Positions 46,203 to 57,799 are shown, counted from the first letter of the stretch. The stretch is DNA of 64,000 nucleotides from Tupaia tana (GCA_026018925.1 JAKSZU010000026.1:16235127-16299126); one strand, 5' to 3'. Notes: a model not told the origin generated them from the sequence alone. Made by a program: numbers and translations.

Positions 46203-46495
46203 TATACACACACATACACACACACATATATATACATACATATATACATGTATATATTAACATTTTGCTTTAGGGCACATATACCTGCCAGAGAAAGACA
46301 AAGAAAGAGAGAGGGAGAAAACACTCTTTCATGGGGAGAATAGTCACACTGCAATCTCTTCTCCTGTTGGGATTTGGGCACACCTTGCATATGCTCTTGG
46401 TGTGTTTTTTTGAGCTGCTGGATTTAGGACCTAAACTGTGGGGTTGGCCATATGGCATCTGGCTGCCTTAACCAATAGGGCCCAGGGCCAGCTCC
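46203..46495 (-). repeat. tRNA-SINE type C with (CA)n/(TA)n tail
   Basis: The tail carries a CA/TATA microsatellite (46203-46256). The body shows TTTGCTTTAGGGCACATATAC and the head GGGCCCAGGGCCAGCTCC. TAAATTATAT flanks both sides. Confidence 0.88.
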
Positions 46496-46664
46496 ATGTA
46501 AATTATATTTATCATTGTTGTAGATAACAAGTCATTTTTTGGCATTTGGCAAACAGCTTGAGTTGTAATTGTCCCAGTAGAACTGATTTTTCATACATGG
46601 AAATGATTAGCTGTCACTGCTTAGTTGACGGTCTCTTCGAGAAAGTCCTAAATTTTTTATTATA

Positions 46665-46734
46665 TTGGGTCATCAGAAAAGTCATGATGTATTTTTCTGT
46701 GCAAAAATGTGTCATGACTTTTCCGATGGCCCAA
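46665..46734. mobile_element. Mariner-type MITE copy 3 (best hairpin)
   Basis: TTGGGTCATCAGAAAAGTC and the complement of GACTTTTCCGATGGCCCAA pair across almost the whole element, leaving a short loop near CTGTG. TA precedes at 46663-46664; the right TA has mutated to TC. Confidence 0.93.
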
Positions 46735-47764
46735 TCAAATTGACTGATAGCTTTCTCTCTCTTATCTGGAAATCCTGAATGAATTACTAGCTTCTTTAAA
46801 TAAGATGCCTACAGACAGTACCATAAAATGCAATAATGTATGATTTAAGCAAAATTTTTCACTGAAATCTCTAGTGGTTTTTAGCGTTAGTACACATCTT
46901 TTGTCCAGTTGTTATGAAGATAGCCTTTGGTTGTATCCGCTTTCTAAATATTTAAGGTGGGAGGTAGTATTTTACAAGTTTTGTAATTTTGAAAATGGCA
47001 TTGTCCAAAGTCTGTCAACAGAGTTGATCTGTTCCCTCCAAAGATACTTGTAAATACACTCCCACATATTTCAGGAATTGCTTGATTCCCTGTGTTAGTT
47101 GATTTTGATTTGCCAACACATGGAGTACAGCCACATCTTCTAGAGGATACGGAGTCCTTCCATCACTGGCGAATCAGACCTTCTTGGCTAGGAGCTGTCT
47201 CTCATTCTCTTTTTCCTCTTGTGACTGGAGGTGAGCTGGCATTCAGTAGCAGTGCAGGTCACGGATCATGGATCACGCCTTCCTCTCACACTTACATATC
47301 TGAATAGAAGAGAGGCCAGGAAGGACTTTATCATGCTTTTATCTTTGGAGATGTAGAGGCCATAAAATAAGTTGGGTAAGTAAACTGAAAGTAAGAGATT
47401 GAATGTTCCCACCATGCTTCTTCCTGTGATATATGTCATAGACAAGTCATTTAAATTTGCTTGTCTTATTCTTATCTATAATATGGAAATTATTGCTTTA
47501 TTTTATGATACAACATGAAGTGAATATGATCAGCAGAAAGATTTACATGCTGTGTAAATGTATTTCATGGTCATACTTTTTCCTTAATGAGCTCCACTGT
47601 CAAAATATTTGTCTTTGTGTATTTAGATGCTAAATAAGGATATAACTTTACAGTTCATAGTCTTAGTCATACTTTCTACCTATAGATAAAAACTGGATTC
47701 TTTTTCACTAGCATTGTCACCATAATCATATAATCATTTGATGTTTTAAAAAAGTGGTCTCTTG
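46735..47764. other. Intronic stretch, no gene seen
   Basis: The block at 47030-47300 looks repeat-like (CCTCTTGTGACTGGAGG) but is unassigned. Confidence 0.4.
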
Positions 47765-47917
47765 GGGCTTGGCAGGTGGCATGTGTTAGGGCGCTGGACT
47801 CCTACATGGCCAACTGTGGTTCAAATCCTGGACCTAGCAGCTTGCTTTCGTACAGTCTCTCTCTCTGTCTGGTCAAATTAGAAAAAAAAATAATAAAATT
47901 AAATAAATCTTTAAAAA
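47765..47917 (+). repeat. tRNA-SINE type B
   Basis: Head GGGGCTTGGCAGGTGGCATG, CTGTCTGGTCAAATTAG and an A-rich tail. GTGGTCTCTT / TGGGCTCTTA flanks. Confidence 0.9.
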
Positions 47918-48674
47918 ATGGGCTCTTATTAAAACTGACCATTTTCTGGCTTTGGGTGTGCAAGGATGATTGTATAATATCTACACCCTTGTTTATGAAG
48001 GGATTTTGAGAATAAAATGTTAGCATTATGTTTATGGGGATTATGATCTAATTCCTTTAAAATTACAGTGTATGGTATGTATTCATTATCAATTGACCAA
48101 AGTATTTTTGGATTTTTTAATTATCACATATGCAGAATTACTAGGAATATTTGATCCACAGGGATTACTACTACATTCATGCTACATGCTGCAACAAAAC
48201 AATTTCTTTTTCTACTTTTAAATTGTAAAATATATTTATTTGTGCTTATTGTACCTAATTTTAAAGTAACAATAAACTAGGAATGGACGATGGTTTGAAA
48301 GAGTTATATATTCAAAACTAAGAGCCCCACAGTAATCAGATATTTACAGTCCACTCCTTAGTGCAGGGCATCATGCCTGGTGCTTGATGATCAATCCTGC
48401 ACTGGAAAGTAGTTTTGTACTTATTCTTTCTTTCCAGATCTTAACTTGAATGATTTAAAGTGAACAAGTCTAGATTTGGTTGATTAGTTTTGATACTTTT
48501 TGTGTTTATCAAATTTCTTTAGTACGTGGGATCAATTTAGTAGTTATGGAATCACTGGCAGCTTTTACCATATTGAGACTTAATTTAACTAGTTGAACAC
48601 TAGAGGGACTACAAATGAGCTGTCACTTTTTAGTTCAGCAGTATGTTAGTTGGGATGCTTTTTGAAAATAGCAG
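47918..48674. other. Intronic stretch, no feature seen
   Basis: No gene, RNA or repeat recognised. Confidence 0.45.
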
Positions 48675-48850
48675 CACCAGGCCCGGCTGTGGTGGTAGAG
48701 GCAGAAGGGGCACTGCTGTGCAATGATGGCAGCCATATGGGAGGGCTCCAGGTTTGCGTCTAGAGTCTACTGATGGCTCTGCTCATGATCCTGGTTTCCC
48801 ATGCCATCCCAGTCTGGGCACTTGTTACTGTGGCTGGGCCCCACATAGCT
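48675..48850 (+). repeat. SINE type D-like
   Basis: GGCTGTGGTGGTAGAGG, CATATGGGAGGGCTCCAGG and CATGATCCTGG have the same layout as 7003-7195. The 3' end GTGGCTGGGCCCCACAT differs. Confidence 0.55.
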
Positions 48851-49171
48851 TTTCAGTTTTTGTAAGATTAAGTATTGTGTGCAAAATATTACCTGGTAAT
48901 ATATTTGGCTAATTAATTCTTAGACATATAAAGTTTAACCTTTGCCAAATTAGGTATATCAAAGCAAAAAGCCTTTGATTGTTTATAGCTTCTTTTAAAA
49001 CCTGGTCTGGGTATTTTGATGGCCTGCTAAGAGAAGTAGTTGTCTAGACGTCAACTATGATAATTTTCTTTTGAAAATTTCCTAGTAGAAGGTGATAGAG
49101 TTTGGAAGAAAATATTCATTGAAATAGTAATTCAGATTACTATTTTATAGTGGTGTAAACATAATCCATGA

Positions 49172-49427
49172 TTTTTTTTTTTTCCTTTTATTGGTGTATG
49201 TGTGAAGGAGAGTGAGGAGAGAAGGAGACCATATGAAGACAGGAGGAAGAGGGAGGAGCTTCCTCAAAGGGTCTGGTTACACCATGATCTCCTCTTTCCA
49301 GCCCTCCAGCCTGTCGGATCTTGGGTACTTGCACTCATGCCTGGCAGGTTTCAGGTTGACCAGCTATGGATTTGAACTGTGGTCACCAGTAGGACCATTA
49401 CTGTACACTATTGAGCTGCCCTGATCC
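49172..49427 (-). repeat. tRNA-SINE, divergent subfamily
   Basis: T tail, GTGAAGGAGAGTGAGGAGAG, CAGCCTGTCGGATCTTGGG, and a head-side TTGAGCTGCCCTGATCCC. TSD-like CCATGATT on both sides. The head does not match A-C well. Confidence 0.65.
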
Positions 49428-49945
49428 CATGATTGTTTGACATGTATTTTGTGAAAAGATTAATCAGTTTATAATAGCACTAAAAGAACTAAATTAATCT
49501 ATCAGTATTATAGCTTCAGTCTATACAGGTAGTTTTACAGATAGTTTTACAATGAAAACTCTTTGATGATTTAACTTAATTTGATAAGAACTCCTGAATT
49601 CAGACTAGTTATTAAAATGTTAAACACTTCCAAAAAAACTTTGATCCAATTTTGGTGTTAACATTTTATCCGCAAAATAATTTTGCCTTAAAATGCTGTA
49701 CATTTTTAATTTAAAAAATTTGAGTCAATACGTATATAAGTGTATGCTTCTGAAAGTTTGATTTGTTTGTCTAGTTCTTTTAATTGAGGTCACATTATAA
49801 ACATAAACAAGAATGAGTCCTTATATTCATTGCATCTCTTTGTAAAGAAGTCCTAAAGATCACTTAAAGGTTAATAAAATGAATGACTGGGTTATGGAAA
49901 TCTTTTATTTTCTTCAGAAATTAATTTATTAATTATCTTGTGTTT
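49428..49945. other. Intronic stretch, no feature seen
   Basis: No gene, RNA or repeat recognised. Confidence 0.45.
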
Positions 49946-50354
49946 TAGGTTTTTGGCACAGTGTGTGTGTGTGCTTGCTGGAGAGAGATAGACAGAGGGA
50001 AGGTGACAGGGCTGGCAGGTGTTGTGGTTAAGGGGAGCTGGACTCCCACATGGCCTACCATGGTTCAAGTCCTGGATCTGATGGCTTGCTTTCTCACTTT
50101 CTGTCTTTTTCTTTCTTTCTCACTGTCCTTCTCCTCAAATTAAAATAAACAAAGAAAAGAAAGAGGGAAGGTGAAAAATCACTCACCATTAGGAATGACC
50201 ATGCTGCAATCCCTTCTCTTGCATTCTCTTAGGATTTGGGGCATGGATGTACACGGGCCTGGTGTGAGTTTCATGCCCCCAGGTCTGGTACTCGAACCAT
50301 GGTTGGCTATGTGTGAGTCCAGCACCTTCACCACCACACCACTTGCTGGTTCCA
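49946..50354 (-). repeat. tRNA-SINE type A split by an opposite-strand type B
   Basis: Tail GGTTTTTGGCACAGTGTG to GACAGAGGGAAGGTGA. It resumes after 50161 with AAAAATCACTCACCATTAGG, and head CACCACTTGCTGGTTCC. Confidence 0.92.
50007..50161 (+). repeat. tRNA-SINE type B nested
   Basis: TSD AGAGGGAAGGTGA at 49994-50006 and 50162-50174. Head CAGGGCTGGCAGGTGTTGTGG, CTCAAATTAAAATAAAC. Confidence 0.95.
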
Positions 50355-50451
50355 ATGTTACTCTAGCTTTAGCTTATTCCCTTAATAATTATAATGCTTG
50401 GAACACTTAAAAATAGTTATGTCTTTACCTTTAACAGTGTGCTAAACACAC

Positions 50452-50452
<1 letters not shown>

Positions 50453-50491
<39 letters not shown>
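50453..50491. repeat. (AC)n microsatellite
   Basis: About 19 AC units after CTAAACACACTA. No SINE attached. Confidence 0.95.
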
Positions 50492-50493
<2 letters not shown>

Positions 50494-50661
50494 TAGTGTT
50501 GTGGAGTTATATGTTAATAACAAATACAACTCAAATTTAATTCTTCATGAGTATGCATATTTGTCTTTAATTTTTCGTGATTCTATGTTTATAAAATTCA
50601 GCATAAATTCAAAAATAAATCTAGGCACGTATAGGAAAAAAAAAATTAAATCCCATTTCTT

Positions 50662-51186
50662 GGTACCAGCGGATGGCATGATAGTTATGTGACTGGACTC
50701 CCACATAGTTGACCACGGTTTGAGTCTCAGACCCAGCAGCTTAAAGACTTATGCCGAACGTGTGTGTGTACATGCCAAAATCCCAGGAGGAGATTGTAGG
50801 AGAAAGGATTGTGGGTGTGACCATTCTCTGGTGATGGTGGGGGTGATTTCTCACTTTCTGTTGCTCCATTGAGTGCACACACCCTATAGTAAAAATCTCT
50901 CTATTTTTTTGGGGGGGAAGGAGGTTTTTGCAATAGGGCGTGTGCGCTAGCCAGAAAGACACAGAGAGACAGAAAGTGAGAAATCACCCCCCTGGGGGGA
51001 TGACCACACCGCAATCTCTTCTCCCCCATTCTCCTCTCAGGATCTTGGGCACACATGCACACACGACTGGTGTGAGTTTAAGCCACCAGGTCTGGGACTT
51101 GAACAGCAGTCAGCTACATGGAAGTCCAGCAACATAGTCATTACACTATCTACTGGTCCCCAAAAATCTCTCTTGAAAAACAAAAC
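50662..51186 (+). repeat. tRNA-SINE type A whose tail is split by an inverted type A
   Basis: TSD TCCCATTTCTT at 50651-50661 and 51187-51197. Head GGTACCAGCGGATGGCATG, tail CACCCTATAGTAAAAATC, interrupted at 50903. Confidence 0.94.
50903..51161 (-). repeat. tRNA-SINE type A nested, opposite strand
   Basis: TSD AAAAATCTCTCT at 50891-50902 and 51162-51173. Tail AGGTTTTTGCAATAGGGCG, head CTATCTACTGGTCCCC. Confidence 0.95.
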
Positions 51187-51267
51187 TCCCATTTCTTTAT
51201 TCTTGATACATTCTGTTAGCTTCTAAGATTTTTTGAACTTACTAAACTTAGGTATAGAGTGACTTTT

Positions 51268-51513
51268 TTGGGGGGAGGTGGGAGAGATTTCTATTATAGG
51301 GCACGTGTGCTGGTCAGAGAGACAAAGTAAGATGATTAGTCCCTAGGGAGTTGGCCATGTTGTAATCCCTTTTCCTCCATTCTTTTCTCAGAATTTTGAG
51401 CATGCATACACATGCACTCACTGTGAGTTTAAAGCCACTGGGTTTGGGACTTGAATTGTGCTTGGCCACGTGGGAGTCCAGTGCCTTAACTACCACTCCA
51501 CTTGTGGGTCCCT
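51268..51513 (-). repeat. tRNA-SINE type A with TSD
   Basis: AGAGTGACTTTT at 51256-51267 and AGAATGACTTTT at 51514-51525. The GA-rich block is shortened. Confidence 0.93.
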
Positions 51514-51618
51514 AGAATGACTTTTTAAAATTGCTGTTCATTGATACTTTTCATTCATACTTGTAAGTACTATGGTATAAACATTTAAGGCATACATTTG
51601 TTAAAAATAAACATGTAA

Positions 51619-51868
51619 GGGACCAGCAGATGGTGTAATTGTTACTTTGTTGCATTCCCACATAGTCGACCATGGTTTGTGTTCTGGACTTGGAGACTTA
51701 AAATTCACGCCAGGCATGTGTGCATGCATGCCTAAGATCCTGAGAGGAGAATGGAAGAGAAAGGATTGTGGTGTGGCCATTCACCCTGGGGGGTGATTTC
51801 TTGCTTTCTGTCTGTCTGTCTCAGTGGTGAGCACATGCACCCTATAGCAAAAATCTCCCTCTCAAAAA
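51619..51868 (+). repeat. tRNA-SINE type A
   Basis: Head GGGACCAGCAGATGGTGTAA, CCTGAGAGGAGAATGG, tail CACCCTATAGCAAAAATC. Flanks ACATGTAAG / ATATGTAAT. Confidence 0.94.
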
Positions 51869-52690
51869 AAATATATGTAATATATATAGTCAGTTCATCT
51901 GTGTTCCTTTTGTTATAGAAAAAGTGATTATAGTTATCCTTTGTGAGATTCTGGATTTCTGAAAGTAATGAGGAAAAGTTAAGTTACTGTTGAATTCTAA
52001 ATGTCGTCAGTGTTTTGAAAAAATCAGCACTAGACTATTTTACTGCTTGTCTTAGGTGCTTTGCATAATGATGACAAGTCTTTAATTATAAATTTTCTCT
52101 TGGGTTATTTGGAGAAAAAGTGTAAAATTTGAGAGTCCTTTACTCCCCTTTATCTCTTTTCCCTAAATTTCATCTTCATGTCATGAAGAAAATGTTGGTG
52201 TATTAGGTATGAAGCTGTTCTCTGATGATGAAATTTCTAGAAAATGCTAATAAGTACACAGAGTACTGAACTGTGAATCTCAGAGGTGGGGTAAAGACAT
52301 GCTGGATGTGTGTGTCATAAATGTTGGCTGGTTGATAAAAATTAAAATGCTGGCTGGCATTGCAAGAGTCTTCAAGTGCCTGTTTAGAACAGAGTAAAAA
52401 TTGACCTTGACTTTGTTATTTTTAAGGGGAACAGGATGTAATTGTCATTGTATTAATATTAAAGTTAAAGAGACTGTCACATATTGAGCTAATAAGAGTA
52501 TTGGACATTCTTAAGGAAAACTAGAAAAAATAAATCCAGTTGTGTTAAGTATATTTTCTTCTGTGTTTCAACCTTCTCGAAAAGTATTACTTGAAGGAAA
52601 TTGGATCTCTGAATGTTTCTGAGTTAAAATAAAATTCAGTAGTTTCCTATGTGACCTGCCAAAGGTTTTAATTAGACAGGAAGCTGACTA
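51869..52690. other. Intronic stretch, no feature seen
   Basis: No gene, RNA or repeat recognised. Confidence 0.45.
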
Positions 52691-52759
52691 TTATGTCATG
52701 GAGAAAGTCATGACGTGCTTTCCTATGCCAGATGTGTCACAATTTCCCTGACAAGTGAA
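52691..52759. mobile_element. Mariner-type MITE copy 4 (diverged)
   Basis: TTATGTCATGGAGAAAGTC at the left and the complement of GTCACAATTTCCCTGAC at the right still pair. TA at 52689-52690 and 52760-52761. Confidence 0.8.
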
Positions 52760-52829
52760 TAGATAGTTAGGCTATTGAATCTCTTTATATGTTGACTCTC
52801 TTCCATTTGGAGGAAGAGATGAGATACAG

Positions 52830-53230
52830 AATTCAATTCAGCAAGTGTGTTTTGAGTGCCCGGCACAGTGCTGTGTGCTGAGAAAAGACATGGTCACCAC
52901 AATCAGGGTCTTAAAGTATATTGGCTGCTCATTTTTTCCAGGAACTTAATATATTTTTAATTTAGGCCACCTTATTTCGTATACTTTTCAAGATGCTTCT
53001 AAAGTTGTAGTGGGTTTTCTTTACTCTTGCTGTATATCTGTGTTTGATCCTTATGTATTAGTGTACTTCCTATATGGGCAGATAATGTGCTGGGTATTTG
53101 ACATTCACTGTTGACCTGGGTGACCCAGTTCTTGATCTCTCGGAGCTGATCCTTTGTGGGACAGTTAGATAAAGAAACAGGTACATGTAATACAGAGCGA
53201 TAGATGCTATGATTGGCAATACTTTTGTTT
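52830..53230 (+). repeat. Ancient mammalian interspersed repeat
   Basis: GAGTGCCCGGCACAGTGCTG, GACATGGTCACCACAATCAGG and GAGCGATAGATGCTATGA are consistent with the old repeat at 45030. Confidence 0.5.
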
Positions 53231-53744
53231 ATGTTTTTGCCTCTTCCAAGTTCTTTTCCTGCTACAACATCAGGGGTTTGTTTTTTTAGTTTAGAAATGT
53301 TTATTTTAAACTAATTTTTATGACTTTTCTCTTTTGTAAGATTTCACTACTTTGGGAAGATACAAAGATGAGCTAGATGGGAACTTTTTTCTTCTGTGGG
53401 AGGAGGATGATAGGGCTTTGGTAATCTTAAATTTGAAACTTAGGAGGGATGTAGTTATGGTTCAAGACACCAAATTTGCGGGTTCAGAATAGAACTTTAA
53501 AAAGAAAATGCTAGACGTTTATCTCTTGGCTTCCCAAGATTAAGGTTTTTCATTTTACATCCTGGAATATCTCAAGACAATTGCTTGTAAAAAGTCAGCT
53601 TCTCTCACTGAGCTTTTGCTCCATTCCCACATAGATTATCCTCTTCTAGGCTGGTAGGTACCTGTACATCCTCTTAGTCAAGCTAATGTGTCTCTCTGTC
53701 TTTCTTGGGTAGTGATGACTTCCATAGGGGTGAGCACCTTTTCT
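53231..53744. other. Intronic stretch, no feature seen
   Basis: No gene or RNA recognised. Confidence 0.45.
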
Positions 53745-54006
53745 TTTTTCTCTTTTTTTTTGGAGAGGTTTTTGCTATAGGGTGCATGCGCTCGCCAGAC
53801 AGACAGAGACAGAGATACAGAAAGCGAGAAATCACCTCCGGGGGGATGGCCACGCCGCAATCCCTTCTCCTCCATTCTCCTCTCGGGATCTTGGGCACGC
53901 ACGCACACGTGCCTGGCGTGAGTTTAAGCCACCAGGTCCAGGACTCGAACCGCGGTCGACTACGTGAGAGTCCAGCGACATAGCCATTACACTAACTGCT
54001 GGTCCC
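53745..54006 (-). repeat. Young tRNA-SINE type A, canonical B box
   Basis: Tail GGAGAGGTTTTTGCTATAGGG. The complement of the B box is GGACTCGAACCGCGG. Head ACACTAACTGCTGGTCCC. CpGs are mostly kept. Flanks are an imperfect TSD. Confidence 0.95.
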
Positions 54007-54749
54007 GGCGAGCAGTTTTTCAACATGAATGAATTGGGGCCTCCAATTAATATTCCTTATCAAGCTAAAGAGGAAGATTTCCCAGATTATCATTAAATCA
54101 TCAAAAACAGATCATACTATCGAAAAGCTTCTTCCTTTGAGTAAAAGACAATGGATTTTGCCAAAAGTTTTCTATGCTTAATATTAACTTTGCTGTCACA
54201 TATTATCATGCTCCCAGATTTCCTTGCCAGATACATCTTTGTTGGGGATTATTCACTGTCAAAATAAGGACAATAATAGCAAACCAGTCTTTGTTACAAT
54301 ACCCATTTCTCACACCCCCATTTCTCATGAATAGCTGAATTCCCTACATTGAATGGGATGCTTGTGAGTATGGAATAGACAAGGTGGATTCAGTACTCAG
54401 CATGGCTACATGCTTCTCACATCAACTAGTAAGGTGGCCGTTCACAGTTTTTTCCCTGGCAGTCAGAACGTATTTAAACTAACCTCGATGTTCTCCTTGA
54501 GCAACCATTGGCATGATTTTCACTTTTTCTAAGACCTTTGCATAGCGTCTTCCAGGAACATCTCTGCCCCTTCTCCCTAAACCTAACATTGATTCTTGAA
54601 GAGTTAGATGCTAGTAGGCGTGCTGATTCAGTAATAGTACTACATTTCAGCATCTACTAGGAAACACATTGGAGGTACAGACAAAGGGCTCTGGGAATTT
54701 AGAACAGTCAAGATGACCTGTAGTTACCTAGGTTAAGCAAGTCTTGTTG
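54007..54749. other. Unassigned 0.7-kb block
   Basis: No gene or RNA recognised. The sequence is less AT-rich than its surroundings and may be an old repeat or conserved non-coding sequence; I cannot tell. Confidence 0.35.
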
Positions 54750-55115
54750 AACAAGTGACTTTTCAAATGATGGTTCAGATAGTGAATTGGGACATTGGGG
54801 TTTGGGGCCAGGAGGGAGGAAAGATAGTCTAGTAAAAGTGACTAACAAGGCAGAGAGAGGCACAGTGAAGCTAGAATTTGAGCTTGGCTGTTGAGAAGGG
54901 TGTGTTAAAGAACTTAAGTTTGGGAAGGTAGTTTAAATCATCATGGGGATCTTAAGTACTGGGTTATTTCATCACCACCATTTGTAGACCATTAGAGGAC
55001 TCTCTTCAAAGTCCTGAGCAGAGGACTATGTTAGTAGTTTAGAAGACTAAGCTGGGCTGCAATATATGTTAAATACTTACGACTATGGGGCAGGAAAGTT
55101 GGTGGTATAGAGAAT

Positions 55116-55381
55116 TTTTTTTTTTTTTTTTTTTGAGAGGTTTTCGCTATAGGGCGCGTGCGCTCGCCAGACAGACAGAGACATAGAGACAGAAAGCGAG
55201 AAATCACCCCCAGGGGGGATGGTCGCACCGGAATCCCTCCTCCTCCATTCTCCTCTCGGGATCTTGGGCACGCACGCACGTGCGCCCGACGTGAGTTTTA
55301 AGCCACTGGGTCTGGGATGCAAACCGCAGTCGACTACGTGGGAGTCCAGCGACATAGCCATTATGCTAACTGCTGGTTCCC
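55116..55381 (-). repeat. tRNA-SINE type A, B-box-variant subfamily (decayed)
   Basis: TSD GGTATAGAGAAT at 55104-55115 and 55382-55393. Tail GAGAGGTTTTCGCTATAGGGC. The B box reads GGTTTGCATCC, a likely CpG-decay form of GGTTCGCGTCC. Confidence 0.96.
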
Positions 55382-55511
55382 GGTATAGAGAATATTAAGG
55401 GGGCTTTCCATCATTCATGGTCAGATACAGTGAAGCCCATTAAATGACTGTATTTGTATATTTTAATCATATCTTCTTTGAAAGGAGTGTGTTAGTTTAT
55501 TAGTATTTAAT

Positions 55512-55602
55512 CAAGCAGGTGGCATGGTGGTTAAGGTGCTGGATTTGCACATGTTCGGCTATGGTTTGAGTCCTGGACCTGGCGGCTTGCTTTCTCATTT
55601 TC

Positions 55603-55645
<43 letters not shown>

Positions 55646-55695
55646 GAGTGCATGTGCCCTATAGCAAACTAAAAATAATAATATAATTAAAAAAT
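55512..55695 (+). repeat. tRNA-SINE with internal (GT)n
   Basis: Head AGCAGGTGGCATGGTGG, GCTTGCTTTCTCATTTTCC, (GT)n at 55605-55644, and tail GTGCCCTATAGCAAAC. Confidence 0.88.
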
Positions 55696-55739
55696 AATAG
55701 CTAACTGAAGCTTAAGGGGAGGAGTTTGAATCCATTTTA

Positions 55740-56060
55740 TCCATTAGTACATGCATTGAACAATTACTCTTCTCCTGAATACTGCGTTAGGCATTGTGAG
55801 TCTAAAAGTAAGAAAGAAAGGATCCTAGCACTTTAGATTTTTGTAGGTAGAAGATGAGGGAAATAGAATGAAATTGGAGCCTGAGTAAGTCCATGTGTTC
55901 AGAGCGTATAGGGTCTGTGGTAGAAGAGGGGACAAGGAAGGGAAGGGTGCTTGACGCTGGAAAGACAGGTAAATACGAGCCAGCTTGTGTAAAATTTCCA
56001 TGGCTTTATTCCTTACACAATGGACAAAAGCCTTGGAAGGTCATATGGAATACATGGTAA
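55740..56060 (+). repeat. Ancient mammalian interspersed repeat
   Basis: GTTAGGCATTGTGAGTC, CCATGTGTTCAGAGCGTA and AGCCAGCTTGTGTAAAA then ATGGCTTTATTCC follow the old repeat's order. Confidence 0.55.
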
Positions 56061-56303
56061 CAGATTTCTCTAAGATTGCTAAGAACAATAGCCTGTAATA
56101 GGCTTTTGTCATTTGTGAAGGAAAGAAAGGAAATGTTCACTTGAAGTTTTATTTAGCATTTACTACTTCATTTGTGGGGGATGAAGCACAAAGATTATAT
56201 TAAAGTATGCTATGTTTTTGAGCATAACTAAAGCAAAAACATTTGAACTATTCTCTCCACAAAAACAAACTTCTATTAATGGAACATTTAAGAGGAATTA
56301 ACC

Positions 56304-56583
56304 AAGACCAGCAAGTGGTGTAGTGGTTGCATGGATGGACTCCCACGTAGTCTACTGCAGCTCAAGTCCTGGACCCAGCAGCTTAACACACTAGGCATGT
56401 GTACATGCCGGCACACATGTGTATGCCTAGAGTCCTGAGAGGAGAATGGAGGAGAAGGGATTGCAGTGGCGTGGCCATCCCCGTGTGTGTGGGGGTGATT
56501 TCTTGCTTTCTGTTCTCTGGTGAGCGTACGCACCCTATAGCAAAAAAATCTCTATAAAAAAATAAAAAAATAAAATAAAATAA
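56304..56583 (+). repeat. tRNA-SINE type A with TSD
   Basis: TSD AGGAATTAACC at 56293-56303 and 56584-56594. Tail CACCCTATAGC plus (AAAAAAT)n. Confidence 0.95.
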
Positions 56584-56595
56584 AGGAATTAACCC

Positions 56596-56890
56596 GAGCT
56601 GGTCCTGTGTCTGAGTGGTTGGAGCCAGATTCCACATTGCTGACTGGTTAAGGAAGCTAGATTTCCATATGTCTGACTATGCAATTCAAATCCCAACCCT
56701 GGTAGCTTGAAAAATATGCCGGGTGCATGTATGTGCGTGCCCCAAACCTGATGGGATGGAGAAATGGAGGATAAGTGATTGTGGTATGACTACAGCCTGT
56801 TGGAGGGTGTTTTCTACTTTTCTCTGTCTTCTCTTTGGTAAGAACATATGCCCTCTGGTTTATACACAAAAACAAACTAACAAAAAAAGG
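56596..56890 (+). repeat. tRNA-SINE type C with duplicated head segment
   Basis: GGTTGGAGCCAGATTCCACA is followed 30 bases on by GGTTAAGGAAGCTAGATTTCC, so the middle of the tRNA-like head occurs twice. The rest is type C (GCTTGAAAAATATGCC, GATGGGATGGAGAAATGG). Confidence 0.82.
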
Positions 56891-56896
56891 AATGAA

Positions 56897-57050
56897 CCTA
56901 TTATTTATTTTATTTAAATTTGACCAGAGAAGTAGCGAGTGTGTGAGAGAGATGGAAAGTGAGAAAGCAAACCACCAGGTCCAGGACTCAAACTGCGGTT
57001 GGCTATGTGGGAGTCCAGCACCCTTAACCACCATGCTACTTGCCAGCTCC
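56897..57050 (-). repeat. tRNA-SINE type B
   Basis: TTATTTAAATTTGACCAGAG, AAGCAAACCACC, and head ATGCTACTTGCCAGCTCC. Confidence 0.9.
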
Positions 57051-57799
57051 CTGCTTTGAAATTTTAATGTAAGCTTAATGTGTAAAATTAAAGGTGCTCT
57101 GAAAATGTGAAGAAATATTATTTGATAGTAATTGCATCAGGTCAGATTGGTGGACTTATCTTTTTAAATAAGGTGTCCCAAATTTGGTTTTATCAGTTCA
57201 GTGAAAACATAACATCTTTGGGGCAGGAAGGATTATTATGTTTGAGGATTTTTTTTTTTTTTTTTTTTTGTAATTAAGTAGTGCAGAGCTAACTTATGCA
57301 CTTAATTGGCCATTTGATAGGCATTGCAGTGACTTAGCTAAAAGGTTTTCAGTTACAATGTGGACTGGGCTATTTTACTTGCTTTTAAGCATGTTGAACA
57401 AAGTGATTTTAAGCCAGTCATTCTTACTCATTTCTAAGTTGTTTGAAGTAGATCAAGAGAAAAAAGCTGTTACCGAAAATCATATTTTCCTTAGACTTGT
57501 TGGTGCCTAAGTTGGGGGAAAATTTTGGTATTATATGTATTCCTTCCAAATTTGGTGTGAATAGAAATATTATATTAAAATTTTGATATCATGTCGATAA
57601 AGTTTTTAGTTTATGTATTGAAATTCCTTGATCTAACCTCATACCTTCGAGATGGATGTTCTGAAGCTATTTTTTTTCTTTAACCCTTTAATAGTCTACG
57701 GGAAGAAAAGATTTCTTTGTAATTTCAGTTTCATTAAATGGCTCTCAACTGAATTATTGTGTAACAAGATGAGTCGTCAGATGGTCCAAGACACAGTTT
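57051..57799. other. Intronic stretch with isolated T run
   Basis: T21 at 57249-57269 without SINE body; nothing else recognised. Confidence 0.5.

Noticed and set aside
54007-54749. Processed pseudogene
   Set aside because: No long disrupted reading frame, poly(A) or target duplication could be seen.
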